64,000 bases of DNA from Synechococcus sp. HJ21-Hayes (GTDB taxonomy: Bacteria; Cyanobacteriota; Cyanobacteriia; PCC-6307; Cyanobiaceae): positions 1 to 64,000 of the forward strand of contig NZ_JAGQBW010000011.1 in NCBI RefSeq assembly GCF_024345835.1, read 5' to 3'. How positions within the stretch are numbered: position 1 is the first letter of the stretch; the number at the start of each line of letters is the position of its first letter. Positions 52,856-62,263 of the stretch are shown piece after piece. Made by a program: the position numbers and the translations under genes. The notes under the pieces are model-generated. The model did not search any database, was not told where the DNA came from, and saw only the letters and a program-made list of their open reading frames with translations.

Positions 52856-53983
52856 GTGCTCCAGTTCAGCAAATACCAGGGATTAGGCAACGATTTCCTC
52901 CTGCTGGATGGGCGCCAAGCCACCGATCCCGACGACCGACTCGGTCTCACCCCCGCCTGGGTGCAACACCTGTGTAACCGCCGCTTCGGCGTGGGTGGCG
53001 ATGGCGTGATCCTGGCCCTGCCGCCCAATGCCGGCGGTGAGTTGCGCATGCGCATCTTCAACGCCGATGGCAGTGAGCCGGAAATGTGCGGCAACGGCAT
53101 CCGCTGCCTGGCCCGTTTCCTCGCCGATCGGGATGGCGATGGCCCCGGTCGCACCTGGCAGATCGACACCCTGGCGGGTCGCATCGTGCCGGAGCTACTG
53201 GCCGATGGCACGATTCGCGTGGATATGGGAGCTCCGTTCCTCGAGCCTGATCAGGTGCCCACCACCCTCAGCGTGGGCCCCCATGGACTGCCCCAGGGCG
53301 AGCTGGTGGTGGATGGCGAGGCCTTTGCCGTGGCGGCTGCCGGCATGGGCAACCCCCATGTGGTGATCCCGGTGGATGCGGTGGAGGAGATCGACCTCGA
53401 GCGATTCGGCGCCGGCTTTGAGCTGCACCCGGCCTTCCCGGCCCGAACCAACGTGCACTTCGTGCAGGTGCTGGCGCCCGACCATCTGGTGATGCGGGTG
53501 TGGGAGCGGGGAGCGGGCCCCACCCTGGCCTGCGGCACGGGCGCCTGCGCCACGCTCGTGGCCTGCCACAGCCTGGGCCTGAGCGACCGGCGCGCCCGCC
53601 TCGATCTTCCCGGTGGCCCCTTGCAGATCCACTGGGATGCCGCCAGCGGCAAGGTGTTCATGGATGGCCCCGCCGAGCACGTGTTCGATGGCGCCATTCC
53701 CGATCCCGAGGAGGTGATGGCCGCCCGTCGCCAGGCTGCTGAGCAGCCGCGACCTGGGAGCGAGCCAGCACCCCAGGCCGACCAGGCCGCCACCATCGAC
53801 TGCGCGGTGGTTTGTGCCAATGGCTGTGTGCGTCCCGACAACTGCCCCAGCGCCGAGGCCCGCCAGCGGGCCCTGGCCCTGCTGAATTCCAGTTCCCTCG
53901 ACGACCTGGTGGCCATGGCCACCAACTCGTTCGAATCGCGCACCCGGGCTCGCTTCGAGCGCGACAGCGGCCTCTCCGGTTAA
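52856..53983 (+). CDS. dapF: Diaminopimelate epimerase with Cys-rich C-terminal extension
   Basis: A 375-aa protein from GTG 52856. Residues 1-280 form a standard DapF that converts LL- to meso-diaminopimelate for lysine and peptidoglycan: KYQGLGNDFLLLDG, EMCGNGIRCLARF with the first catalytic Cys, and LACGTGACATLVAC with the second. About 95 residues follow the normal end (AEHVFDGAIP). They begin with a Pro/Ala-rich linker, then CAVVCANGCVRPDNC, a four-cysteine cluster, and an Arg/Ser-rich helix. The extension is in frame without a stop and has core-like codon use, so a real fusion is likely. Its role is unknown. Confidence 0.92.
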   Translation: MLQFSKYQGLGNDFLLLDGRQATDPDDRLGLTPAWVQHLCNRRFGVGGDGVILALPPNAGGELRMRIFNADGSEPEMCGNGIRCLARFLADRDGDGPGRTWQIDTLAGRIVPELLADGTIRVDMGAPFLEPDQVPTTLSVGPHGLPQGELVVDGEAFAVAAAGMGNPHVVIPVDAVEEIDLERFGAGFELHPAFPARTNVHFVQVLAPDHLVMRVWERGAGPTLACGTGACATLVACHSLGLSDRRARLDLPGGPLQIHWDAASGKVFMDGPAEHVFDGAIPDPEEVMAARRQAAEQPRPGSEPAPQADQAATIDCAVVCANGCVRPDNCPSAEARQRALALLNSSSLDDLVAMATNSFESRTRARFERDSGLSG

Positions 53984-53987
53984 GGCC

Positions 53988-55199
53988 TTGACGTACGCAG
54001 AACCCGTCTACCTCGATTCCTGCGCCACCACGCCGCCGGCGCCGGAGGTGCTCGAGGCCATGGCAGCAGTCCACGCTGAGGCCTGGGCCAACCCCTCCAG
54101 CCTGCACGGCTTTGGTCTGGCGGCGGCTGAGCGGCTGGAGCGCTCCCGCCAGCGCGTGGGGGAGATCCTCGTTTGCGAGGGCAGCCAGGTGTTGTTCAGC
54201 TCGGGCGGCACTGAATCGATCCACACCGCTCTGCTCGGGGCCGCCGGCGACGGCCCGCCGGGCCGTCTGTTGATTTCGGCCGTTGAACATCCGGCCACCG
54301 TGGCCGCCGCCAGCCAGCTGCAACAGCGGGGCTGGCAGGTGGAGCGGCTGCCGGTGGATCATCTCGGCGTGGTGGATCTGGAGGCCCTCGATCGCTTGCT
54401 GGCCCCACCCACGCGGCTGGTGTCGCTGATCTGGGGCCAGAGCGAGGTGGGCACCGTGCAACCGATCGAGCCGATCGGCCGCCGCTGCCGCGAGGCCGGC
54501 GTGTTGCTGCATGTGGATGCGGTGCAGGTGGTGGGCCACCTGCCGGTGGCGTTCAACGCCCTGCCGATCGATCTGCTCAGCGTTGCCTCCCACAAGTTGC
54601 AGGGCCCCCGCGGGGTTGGCGCTCTGCTGGTGCGCCCCGACCTCCCGTTGAAGCCCTTCCTCGGCGGTGGTGGCCAGGAGGGGGGCCGGCGCGGGGGTAC
54701 CGAGCCCGTGGCCCTGGTGGCCGGCTTCGCCCGCGCCCTGGATCTGTGTGCGGCCCGCCTACAGGCCCACGGCGACCGTGATCCCATCGCCGATCTGCGC
54801 GATGGGCTGCTGGCCTCGCTGCTGCAGCTGGAGGGGGTGCGGCTCAGTGGACCCGATCCCCGCGACCCCGCCGCTCCGGCGCGTTTGCCCCACCACATCA
54901 GCCTGGTGATGGCCAGCCCGGGTGGCAAGCCCATCTCGGGCCGGCGCCTGGTGCAGACCATCTGGCAGCAGGGCTACGCGGTGAGCAGTGGATCCGCCTG
55001 CAGCAGCGGCCGAGGTGCCAATCCCTGGGGTTTGGCCCCCAGTCCCATCCTGCAGGCCATGGGCTACCCAGACGACCAGGCCGCCAGCGGCCTGCGGTTG
55101 AGCCTGGGGCCCTGGCTCACACCGGCGGATCTCGAGGGGGTACCGGGCGCCGTGGAGCGCGGCCGGCTACGGGTGCTGGCTGGCGAACCCGTGGGCTGA
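53988..55199 (+). CDS. Cysteine desulfurase (NifS/IscS-like)
   Basis: A 403-aa PLP enzyme, probably starting at TTG 53988, 5 bp after dapF. Motifs: VYLDSCATTPP, NPSSLHGFG, FSSGGTESIH, SAVEHPAT, DAVQVVGHLP, and the PLP lysine in SVASHKLQGPRGVGALLV. The active Cys loop reads SSGSACSSGRG. It provides sulfur for iron-sulfur clusters or thiolation. The usual DNATT start is DSCATT here. Confidence 0.9.
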   Translation: MTYAEPVYLDSCATTPPAPEVLEAMAAVHAEAWANPSSLHGFGLAAAERLERSRQRVGEILVCEGSQVLFSSGGTESIHTALLGAAGDGPPGRLLISAVEHPATVAAASQLQQRGWQVERLPVDHLGVVDLEALDRLLAPPTRLVSLIWGQSEVGTVQPIEPIGRRCREAGVLLHVDAVQVVGHLPVAFNALPIDLLSVASHKLQGPRGVGALLVRPDLPLKPFLGGGGQEGGRRGGTEPVALVAGFARALDLCAARLQAHGDRDPIADLRDGLLASLLQLEGVRLSGPDPRDPAAPARLPHHISLVMASPGGKPISGRRLVQTIWQQGYAVSSGSACSSGRGANPWGLAPSPILQAMGYPDDQAASGLRLSLGPWLTPADLEGVPGAVERGRLRVLAGEPVG

Positions 55200-55220
55200 G
55201 TAAGCGTGTCGGCGAACTCC

Positions 55221-55226
55221 TAGGGT
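55221..55226 (+). promoter_or_regulatory. -10-like element of the DUF1995 gene
   Basis: TAGGGT in CTCCTAGGGTCGCC, 21 bp before the ATG at 55248, matching the recurring pattern. Confidence 0.4.
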
Positions 55227-55247
55227 CGCCCGACCTGATCAGCCCTG

Positions 55248-55940
55248 ATGCTCCCCGCCGATCTGCGCACCGCCGAAGCCGAGGCCCTGGACTCCTTGGG
55301 CGCGGCCCTGGCGGCTGATGCCAAGGGGATGTGGACGGTGGAGTTTCGCTTCGAGGGACTGCGGATCATGCCCGTAGCTCTGCGGATGATCGCGGCCCTC
55401 AGCTCCAGCCAGAGCGGTGTGCGCTTCTTATTTCCCGATGCCGGCGCCACGGCCCTGGCCCAGCGGGATGCCCCCGAGTTCGCGACCCAGTTCGCCAGCC
55501 TGCGCGATCAGATGCGGCTGCAACAGGCCGATGGGGGCAGCGAGGGCCTGCTGGTGCTCGTGGCTCCCTCACCGGCCGATTATGAAGACGTGGAGCAGGT
55601 CTGTGCGCTGCACCGGGGCTCGGTTGTGTTGCTGAACGGCAAGTTGGAGGATGCCGCGGTGGGGATTGGCACGGTGGCCCGAGATCGCCGCAAGGGCTTC
55701 CTCTCGGGATGGCAGAGCGCCTATGCCCTGATCCCCACGGGTGAAGGGGCCCTGCGTCGCGCCTACCCGGCCGAATGGGAGCTCTACCGCCGCGATCCCG
55801 ACGGCCATCGTTTTGTGGCCAGCTTTGAGCTGAAGCCCGATGCCGAGCAGCAGGCTGAAGCGCTTGATGCCGGCGCTGCCCCTGGCGTGGGCCGCAGTCT
55901 TCAGGCAGTGGATCGCTTCATCGAGGGGCTGCGCAGCTGA
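55248..55940 (+). CDS. DUF1995 protein
   Basis: A 230-aa soluble protein of the DUF1995 family, found in cyanobacteria and plastids. It starts MLPADLRTAEAEALDSLGAA and contains WTVEFRFEGLRIMPVALRM and a Rossmann-like stretch (LLVLVAPSPADYEDVEQVCA). The segment VLLNGKLEDAAVGIGTVARDR is characteristic. The family has no settled biochemical role; plant relatives have been linked to photosystem assembly. Confidence 0.82.
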   Translation: MLPADLRTAEAEALDSLGAALAADAKGMWTVEFRFEGLRIMPVALRMIAALSSSQSGVRFLFPDAGATALAQRDAPEFATQFASLRDQMRLQQADGGSEGLLVLVAPSPADYEDVEQVCALHRGSVVLLNGKLEDAAVGIGTVARDRRKGFLSGWQSAYALIPTGEGALRRAYPAEWELYRRDPDGHRFVASFELKPDAEQQAEALDAGAAPGVGRSLQAVDRFIEGLRS

Positions 55941-55995
55941 TCCGCCTTGTGTCGCCTGGCCAGGCTCCGTATTGTTCGGCATCTGCTGATCCCTG

Positions 55996-56511
55996 ATGGC
56001 CACCACCACCCGTCGCTTCGGACTCGTGGATGCCGGAGCCGCTGTGGCGGTTGCGCTGGCGGCAGTGGGTGTGATTTGGAGTCCGAAGCTCAGCGGTGCC
56101 GTGGCCAAGGCCACCGGTGCCCTGCAGCCGGTCACGGTGCTCGTGGATGTGCGGGGGATCCCAGCGGCTGACCCCGCTGCCCTGATCGCCACCGCCCGTG
56201 AATACGGAAAGGTGGCCATTGTGATCCGCAACCAACCCCACGGCAGCGTGGCCGTGAAGGAGGTGAAGCCGTTGGCCCGCCGGATTTCTGCCTTCCTTCC
56301 GGACGGCAAATTGATCTCCGCCCCGGATCCCAATCAACAGGTGTTCAGCACCCTCGATGCCCGCTTTGTGCTCGAGGGCGAAGGGCGCAAAGGTGCCGAT
56401 GGGGTGGTGTTTGGCAATCAGAATCTCAAGATCGGTGCCCCGGTGGAACTGGAAGGGCAGAACTTTCGGGTGATGGGGTCCGTTACGGGCCTGCGCCTGG
56501 GGGCCTCCTGA
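55996..56511 (+). CDS. DUF4330 membrane-anchored protein
   Basis: A 171-aa protein with an N-terminal hydrophobic helix (residues 12-28, AGAAVAVALAAVGVIW) and a beta-rich periplasmic or luminal domain with PVTVLVDVRG and FRVMGSVTGLRLG. It matches DUF4330, a cyanobacterial family of unknown function. It lies one base before dacB, so the two are probably co-expressed. Confidence 0.8.
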   Translation: MATTTRRFGLVDAGAAVAVALAAVGVIWSPKLSGAVAKATGALQPVTVLVDVRGIPAADPAALIATAREYGKVAIVIRNQPHGSVAVKEVKPLARRISAFLPDGKLISAPDPNQQVFSTLDARFVLEGEGRKGADGVVFGNQNLKIGAPVELEGQNFRVMGSVTGLRLGAS

Positions 56512-56512
56512 G

Positions 56513-57811
56513 ATGAGCTCCCCGCTGATCCACCGTGCACACCTGGCCCTTGGCCTGGGGTTGGGCCTGTGTGCCTCCCCAGTAGCGCCAGCCCTGGCTC
56601 AGGCGTGGGATCCGCAGATCCCTACGATCACGGCCACCTCCCTACCGGCCGCACCCCCGCCCGTTGGTCTGCCCCTGTTGCAGTCCATCGTGAGCTGCCC
56701 AGCTCTGCAGCAACGGCTCACCAGCCTGGTGGGAGCCGAATTGGCGGTGTGGAGCGTGAGCGTGGCCGACGGCAGCGGACGGTTGCTAGCGGACATCAAC
56801 GGCCAGCGCCCGCGCATTCCCGCATCCAATCAGAAGCTGATCAGCACCGCCATCGCCCTGGATCGCCTGGGCCCTGATTACCGCCTCACCACCCGGCTTT
56901 GGCGTCAGCCCGATGGCAGCCTGCGCATCACCGGTGAGGGTGACCCCGATCTCGACCTGGTCCAGCTCAAGCGCTTCGCCCAATTGGCGCTTGGTTCCGG
57001 TGGTGGTCCGGGCGACGCCCCTGGCCCCGTGCGGATTCAGTTGGCGGAGGAGCCCGCCCAGCGCTGGTGGCCCCAGGGCTGGCACTGGGCCGATCGTGCC
57101 GAGGCCTATGGCGCCCCTATCACCCGCCTGGCCCTGACGAGCAATGCGTTGGACATGGCCGTGCCCAACCCTCCCAGCCGCTTGCAGCGCCTGTTGAGTC
57201 AGGAAATTGCCCGTCAGGGGGGCAGCGCCAGCATCAGCCTGGTTTCCGCAGACCTGCAACCCAACGCCAACGGTGCGTTGCTCCACGAGGAACGCTCCGT
57301 GGGCATGCACGGCCTGCTGAGCCTTGCCAACACGGATAGCCACAACTTCACCTCGGAGGTGCTGCTGCGCCAGGGAGCTGGCAGCTGGGACTTGGCCCAG
57401 GCCCGGCAGGTGACCATGCAATGGCTCGCCAGCCAGGGCCTGCCCATGGCTGGTGTTTCTGTCGTGGATGGCAGTGGTCTTGATCGCGGCAACCGGGTCA
57501 CCAGCCGGTTCCTCACGGCCTTGTTGCTGCGCATGTCGCAGCATCCCTACGCCGCCAACTACACCGCTTCGATGGCGATTGCTGGCCAGCGTGGCACTTT
57601 GCGAAATCTTTACCGCGGCACCAACCTCGAGGGGCGGTTCCGCGGCAAGACGGGAACCATCTCGGGCGTGCGCTCCATCAGCGGGATTCTCGAAACCCCG
57701 GAAGGCCCCCGTTTCGTGAGCATGGTGTCCAACGGAGCCAGCTCCCCCAACACAACGATCGGGGCCATCCTGCGCCAGAGCCAGTTGGCGGGGCTCTGCC
57801 CCGCCAACTGA
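56513..57811 (+). CDS. dacB: D-alanyl-D-alanine carboxypeptidase (PBP4/DacB type)
   Basis: A 432-aa low-molecular-weight class C penicillin-binding protein with a signal peptide ending near APALAQ. The active-site motifs are SNQK (in IPASNQKLIST, around residue 104), SHN (in NTDSHNFTSEVLL) and KTG (in GRFRGKTGTISG). It trims or cleaves peptidoglycan stem peptides in the periplasm. Length is typical of DacB. It converges with the coiled-coil gene with no gap. Confidence 0.92.
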   Translation: MSSPLIHRAHLALGLGLGLCASPVAPALAQAWDPQIPTITATSLPAAPPPVGLPLLQSIVSCPALQQRLTSLVGAELAVWSVSVADGSGRLLADINGQRPRIPASNQKLISTAIALDRLGPDYRLTTRLWRQPDGSLRITGEGDPDLDLVQLKRFAQLALGSGGGPGDAPGPVRIQLAEEPAQRWWPQGWHWADRAEAYGAPITRLALTSNALDMAVPNPPSRLQRLLSQEIARQGGSASISLVSADLQPNANGALLHEERSVGMHGLLSLANTDSHNFTSEVLLRQGAGSWDLAQARQVTMQWLASQGLPMAGVSVVDGSGLDRGNRVTSRFLTALLLRMSQHPYAANYTASMAIAGQRGTLRNLYRGTNLEGRFRGKTGTISGVRSISGILETPEGPRFVSMVSNGASSPNTTIGAILRQSQLAGLCPAN

Positions 57812-58753
57812 TCAGCCCCGACCGACTGTGGCCTGGCGCAGCCGCTCAGCGGCACGCCGGGCCCGGCTGATGGGCACGGCAGCAGCCTCGGCAGGAGTGT
57901 TGGAGTGCACCAGTGCGGTGGGATCCACCGATTGCAGGCGCACCAGCTCGCGGCGGCCGGCCACCACCACCTTGCCCATGTCCTGCAGACGACCTTCCAG
58001 CTCCCCCAGAACCTGCTCGGCGTAGCGGTTGGCTCCCTCCTGGATCGTGGCCGACTCCTGGCGGGAACGACTGATCAGGGCTTCACACTGCTGCTGAGTC
58101 TGCTGGCGGAATTGCAGGGCATCAGCGTGCAGACGCTCGGCCTCCGCCTGGCTGGTCTGCTGAATGCGCAGGGATTCCTGGCGGATCTGTTCCAGTTCCA
58201 CCAGGCTTTGCTGGCGGGCCTGTTCATGCTGCTCGGCGAGCTGGCGCCTGCGTTCGCTGGCTTCCTGATCGAGTTGCTGGCGGCGCTGCAGAGATTCCTG
58301 CTCCAGCTGCTGTCGGCGTTGGCCGAACTGCTGTTCCATCTGGGCCAGACGCGCCTGATGCTCCTGCTCCGTCTTGGCCACCTGCTGGCGGGCCTGGCCA
58401 ATCATCTGCTCGCACTGCTGGCGGGCCTGGTCCCGCAATTCCGCCACCTGGCGCTCGGCCTCCTGGCGGATCGACTGGCTATTGATCAGCTGTTCCCGTT
58501 GCTGGCGGGCCTGGTTGAGGATGTCCTCCGCCTGCTGGCGGGCCTGGCCGATGAACTCCTCCTTCTGACGAACCAGATCCTCTGCCTTGGCAAGCTGGGA
58601 CGGCAGGGCTTCTCGCACCGCATCCATCGCCTCGATGGCATCCTGTTCGTTCACGAGACGGCCACCGCTGAACGGCACCCGAGTGCCATCCAGCACGATC
58701 TCTTCGAGCTGATCCAGTTGATCCAGCACGGAGGTGAGCTGCGCCTCGGTCAT
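57812..58753 (-). CDS. Long coiled-coil protein (DivIVA-like), Gln/Arg-rich
   Basis: A 313-aa protein from ATG 58753 (GTG 58756 is the alternative). A short N-terminal helical part (TEAQLTSVLDQLDQLEEIV) is followed from about residue 55 to 260 by an almost continuous coiled coil, with repeats built on QARQQ (for example EDILNQARQQREQLI and EQMIGQARQQVAK). The basic C-terminus ends in RRAAERLRQATVGRG. It resembles DivIVA-like or ATP-synthase-b-like scaffold proteins. The start overlaps the coaD stop, a linkage that suggests co-expression rather than function. Confidence 0.7.
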   Translation of the reverse strand: MTEAQLTSVLDQLDQLEEIVLDGTRVPFSGGRLVNEQDAIEAMDAVREALPSQLAKAEDLVRQKEEFIGQARQQAEDILNQARQQREQLINSQSIRQEAERQVAELRDQARQQCEQMIGQARQQVAKTEQEHQARLAQMEQQFGQRRQQLEQESLQRRQQLDQEASERRRQLAEQHEQARQQSLVELEQIRQESLRIQQTSQAEAERLHADALQFRQQTQQQCEALISRSRQESATIQEGANRYAEQVLGELEGRLQDMGKVVVAGRRELVRLQSVDPTALVHSNTPAEAAAVPISRARRAAERLRQATVGRG

Positions 58754-59247
58754 CACACCTGGTCGGGGGATGTCCGATTAAAGAGCCTGGCCAGATCCTT
58801 GGCCACTCCCGGCGGCACCATGTGGGCCACAGGACCTCCAAACCGGGCCACTTCCTTCACCACGGAGCTGCTCAGGAAGCTGTGGGCCGTGGCCGTGGCC
58901 ATGAACAGGGTTTCCAGCTGGGGCGCCAGGCTCTTGTTGGTGTGGGCGATCTGGAGTTCGAACTCAAAGTCGCTCATGGCCCGCAGGCCCCTCAGGATCA
59001 CACCGGCTCCGGTGGCTCTGGCGAAGTCCACAGTCAAACCGTCGAAACCAGCCACCTCCACGGCGGGGAGATGGGCCGTGGCCTTGCGGATCTGCTCCAG
59101 CCGTTGGTCCACGGTGAAGCAGGGGTTCTTGCTGGGGTTCTGCAGCACCGCCACCACCAGCCCATCAAACAGCTGGGAGGCCCGCTCGATCAGGTCCAGG
59201 TGCCCGAGCGTGAGCGGATCGAAGCTGCCGGGATAGAGAGCCTTCAT
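58753..59247 (-). CDS. coaD: Pantetheine-phosphate adenylyltransferase
   Basis: A 164-aa nucleotidyltransferase that makes dephospho-CoA. Motifs: [20 protein letters not shown] (HIGH-like TLGH), [12 protein letters not shown] and the C-terminal [15 protein letters not shown] with the ISSS-type loop. Length fits the family. A -10-like element lies 37 bp upstream. Confidence 0.95.
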   Translation of the reverse strand: MKALYPGSFDPLTLGHLDLIERASQLFDGLVVAVLQNPSKNPCFTVDQRLEQIRKATAHLPAVEVAGFDGLTVDFARATGAGVILRGLRAMSDFEFELQIAHTNKSLAPQLETLFMATATAHSFLSSSVVKEVARFGGPVAHMVPPGVAKDLARLFNRTSPDQV

Positions 59248-59283
59248 TGCCGCTCCCCCTGTAGGGATGTCCGGGGCCGCTGG

Positions 59284-59289
59284 ATCCTA
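59284..59289 (-). promoter_or_regulatory. -10-like element of coaD
   Basis: Reverse-strand TAGGAT in CCATAGGATCC, 37 bp before the coaD start, matching the recurring pattern. Confidence 0.35.
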
Positions 59290-59320
59290 TGGAGGCCTGC
59301 TCCGCGGGGGATGGGGTTTC

Positions 59321-59326
59321 TAGAGT
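59321..59326 (+). promoter_or_regulatory. -10-like element of the flavin reductase gene
   Basis: TAGAGT in TTTCTAGAGTCAGC, 25 bp before the ATG at 59352; identical hexamer to the one before ocp. Confidence 0.4.
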
Positions 59327-59351
59327 CAGCTCCAGCCCCGAGAGCGCCACC

Positions 59352-59834
59352 ATGGCCCTGAACGCCGAAGCCAAGAAGACCCTCCTGCGCAAGATCCCCC
59401 ACGGCGTTTTCATCTGCGGTGTCGCCGAGGGGGATGAGGTGAATGGCTTCACCGCCAGCTGGGTGACCCAGGGCTCCTTCGAGCCGCCCCTGGTGGTGAT
59501 GGCCGTGCGCGCCGACAGCACCAGCAACGCCATCATTCAGCGCACCCGCAAGTTCGCCTTGAATGTGCTTGCGGCAGACCAGAAGGATTTGGCTGCGGTG
59601 TTCTTCAAGCCCCAGAAGGCCATCGGGGGGCGCTTCGACGCCGCTCCGTTCAGCCTGGGGGAGCTCGGGCTACCGATCCTCAACGATGCCCTTGGGGCCG
59701 TGGAGTGTGAGCTGGTGGGTGAGGTGGCCGCAGGCGATCACACCGTGTTCGTCGGCGAGGTGAAATCTGCCACCCTCCACCGTGATGCAGCAGCTCTGGA
59801 ACTCAGCAGCACCGGCTGGCAATACGGCGGCTGA
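59352..59834 (+). CDS. Flavin reductase-like FMN-binding split-barrel protein
   Basis: A 160-aa protein from ATG 59352 with the flavin-reductase-like fold: PHGVFICGVAEGDEVNGFTASWVTQGSFEPP, here seen as VNGFTASWVTQ and FEPPLVVMAV, then FALNVLAADQ and a late VGEVKSATLH. Free-standing versions are related to the C-terminal part of flavodiiron proteins, which in cyanobacteria reduce oxygen with NAD(P)H. The partner is not in view. The stop is immediately followed by the uvrC start. Confidence 0.85.
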   Translation: MALNAEAKKTLLRKIPHGVFICGVAEGDEVNGFTASWVTQGSFEPPLVVMAVRADSTSNAIIQRTRKFALNVLAADQKDLAAVFFKPQKAIGGRFDAAPFSLGELGLPILNDALGAVECELVGEVAAGDHTVFVGEVKSATLHRDAAALELSSTGWQYGG

Positions 59835-61916
59835 GTGACCCTGCCGGAGCCCGCGGGGGCCAGCCAGCGCCCCCTGCTGCAACAAGCGGACCGTCTCAAG
59901 GCCCGGCTCAAGGAGATTCCCTCGGAGCCGGGCTGTTATCTGATGCGCGATGGCGAGGACCGCATCCTCTACATCGGCAAAGCCAAGGTGTTGCGCCAAC
60001 GGGTGCGCAGCTACTTCCAGAGCGGCAGCGGCCATGGTCACAGCCCGCGCATCGCCCTGATGGTGCGGCAGGTGTGCGAGATCGAATTCATCGTCACCGA
60101 CAGCGAGGCGGAGGCCCTGGCCCTGGAGGCCAACCTGATCAAAAACCATCAGCCCCACTTCAACGTGTTGCTGAAGGACGACAAGAAATACCCCTACCTC
60201 TGCATCACCTGGAGTGAGGCCTACCCGCGCATCTTCATCACGCGGCGGCGGCGTTTTCGCTCACCCCTGGACCGATTTTACGGCCCCTACGTGGATGTGG
60301 GGTTGTTGCGGCGCACCCTTGGCCTGGTGAAACGGGTGTTTCCTTTGCGCCAGCGGCCCCAGCCGCTGTATCGCGAGCGCACCTGCCTCAACTACGACAT
60401 CGGCCGTTGTCCAGGGGTCTGCCAGGAGAAGATCAGTTCGGAGGCCTATCACCAGACCCTGCGGCAGGTGGCGATGGTGTTCCAGGGGCGCAACGATGAG
60501 TTGTTGGAGTTGCTGCGGGATCAGATGCAGCGCTATGCCGAGCGGCTTGATTACGAGAGTGCCGCCCGGGTGCGCGACCAGTTGCAGGGTCTGGATGCCC
60601 TCACGGCCGACCAGAAAATGAGCCTGGGCGATAGCTCCGTGAGCCGCGATGTGATCGCCCTCGCGGCCGACGAGCGGGTGGCCGCCGTGCAGCTGTTCCA
60701 GATGCGGGCCGGCAAGCTGGTGGGGCGCCTGGGCTACACGGCCGATTCCCTGGGGCTGCCCGCTGCGCAGATGGGTGCGGGCGGAGACTTGCCGGCGAGT
60801 CCTGAACTGCAGCAGGGCCTGGGCCTGATCCTGCAACGGGTGATTGAGGAGCACTACAGCCAGGTGGAAGGGGTGGAAATCCCACCGGAGTTGCTGGTGC
60901 AGCATCCCCTACCCCAGCAGAGCCTGATCGAGGACTGGCTCAGCGACCTGCGGGGCCGCAAGGTGCGATTGGCGGTGCCCCAGCGCTCCCAGAAAGCCGA
61001 TCTGGTGGAGCTGGTGGAACGCAACGCCAGCTATGAATTGCAGCGGGCCCAGCGGGCCAGTGAACAGAACCTCTTGGCCACGGAAGACCTGGCCCAAATG
61101 CTCGAACTCTCCTCTCCTCCTCGGCGCATCGAGGGCTACGACATCAGCCACATCCAGGGCAGTGATGCGGTGGCCTCCCAGGTGGTGTTCATCGATGGGT
61201 TGCCGGCCAAGCAGCACTACCGCAAATACAAGATCCAGAGCAGCTCCATCCACGCTGGCCACTCCGACGACTTCATGGCCATGGCGGAAATCATGCGCCG
61301 GCGATTCCGCCGCTGGGCCCAGGCCAAGGCGGAGGGAGCCGATCTGCGCGCCCTGCGGCGGGCTGCAGGCAGCGCCCTGCATACGGGTGGCCTCAATGAC
61401 TGGCCGGATGTGGTGATGATCGACGGCGGCAAGGGCCAGCTCTCGGCTGTGATGGAGGCCCTACGGGAGCTCAATCTGGATGAGGAGCTGGTGGTGTGCT
61501 CCTTGGCCAAGCAGCGGGAGGAGGTGTTTGTACCAGGCGCCAAGCAGCCCCTGGAGAGCGAGCCGGAACAGCTGGGGGTGCAGTTGTTGCGTCGCTTGCG
61601 GGATGAGGCCCACCGGTTTGCGGTGAGTTTTCACCGCCAGCAGCGGGGCGAACGGATGAAGCGCTCACGCCTGTCGGACATTCCCGGCCTTGGCCCCAAG
61701 CGGATCAAGGAGTTGCTGGCCCATTTCCGCTCGATCGATGCCATCCAGCTAGCGAGCGTGGCGGCCCTAGCGGCCGCTCCCGGCATGGGTCCGGGGCTGG
61801 CCAAGGTGGTGTGGGCCTACTTCCACCCTGAGGCCGATGGCGATGAAGCAGCAGATCTGGGCACAGCGGCGGTCACCGCCCAGGAGAATGAACGCCCCCT
61901 GGAGCGAGTCGGATAA
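59835..61916 (+). CDS. uvrC: Excinuclease ABC subunit UvrC
   Basis: A 693-aa nucleotide excision repair nuclease from GTG 59835. The GIY-YIG domain ([19 protein letters not shown] in part) makes the 3' cut; a UVR motif ([13 protein letters not shown]) binds UvrB; the RNase H-like domain ([20 protein letters not shown]) makes the 5' cut; and tandem HhH motifs ([16 protein letters not shown]) close the protein. It is somewhat longer than E. coli UvrC through an acidic C-terminal tail. It lies upstream of a photolyase-like gene, so two DNA-repair-type genes are clustered. Confidence 0.96.
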   Translation: MTLPEPAGASQRPLLQQADRLKARLKEIPSEPGCYLMRDGEDRILYIGKAKVLRQRVRSYFQSGSGHGHSPRIALMVRQVCEIEFIVTDSEAEALALEANLIKNHQPHFNVLLKDDKKYPYLCITWSEAYPRIFITRRRRFRSPLDRFYGPYVDVGLLRRTLGLVKRVFPLRQRPQPLYRERTCLNYDIGRCPGVCQEKISSEAYHQTLRQVAMVFQGRNDELLELLRDQMQRYAERLDYESAARVRDQLQGLDALTADQKMSLGDSSVSRDVIALAADERVAAVQLFQMRAGKLVGRLGYTADSLGLPAAQMGAGGDLPASPELQQGLGLILQRVIEEHYSQVEGVEIPPELLVQHPLPQQSLIEDWLSDLRGRKVRLAVPQRSQKADLVELVERNASYELQRAQRASEQNLLATEDLAQMLELSSPPRRIEGYDISHIQGSDAVASQVVFIDGLPAKQHYRKYKIQSSSIHAGHSDDFMAMAEIMRRRFRRWAQAKAEGADLRALRRAAGSALHTGGLNDWPDVVMIDGGKGQLSAVMEALRELNLDEELVVCSLAKQREEVFVPGAKQPLESEPEQLGVQLLRRLRDEAHRFAVSFHRQQRGERMKRSRLSDIPGLGPKRIKELLAHFRSIDAIQLASVAALAAAPGMGPGLAKVVWAYFHPEADGDEAADLGTAAVTAQENERPLERVG

Positions 61917-62221
61917 TGGCGATACGCGGGCTGCTGCTCCGGTGCCTTGGTCTCACCTTGGGGATGGTTCTGCTCCTGGCAGGAGTGACTCCTGTGTTGG
62001 CCTCTCCAGGGTTGTGCATTGGCCCGGTCTGTGCAGACCAGATCCGGAGGGGCACCAACCATGCATTTCTGCTGCACATGCGGGTCACCGATCAACGAGG
62101 TCATCACGAACGCACTGTTGTGGACTGTCGTGACGGCCATCTGAGTCCGGCCAGCGGTCCGGTGGAACGGGGACATGTGCGAGCGATTGCTCGCAAGGCT
62201 TGCCAGCTCTCTGCTGCGTGA
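61916..62221 (+). CDS. Small secreted protein of unknown function
   Basis: A 101-aa protein from ATG 61916, overlapping the uvrC stop by one base. Residues 1-29 form a signal peptide (LLLRCLGLTLGMVLLLAGVT, cleavage near VLASPG). The mature part of about 70 residues contains four Cys (GLCIGPVCADQ, VVDCRDGH, RKACQLS), likely as disulfides, and many His and Arg. No family is recognised. It may be co-transcribed with uvrC and the following gene. Confidence 0.6.
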   Translation: MAIRGLLLRCLGLTLGMVLLLAGVTPVLASPGLCIGPVCADQIRRGTNHAFLLHMRVTDQRGHHERTVVDCRDGHLSPASGPVERGHVRAIARKACQLSAA

Positions 62222-62263
62222 GTTGCACCCTATGTCCGGTCTGTCTTCCAGCTCTCTGACCCC

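Noticed and set aside
57905-59236. 443-codon forward ORF
   Set aside because: Antisense to the coiled-coil gene and coaD; its Leu-rich repeats mirror the Gln/Arg repeats of the real gene.
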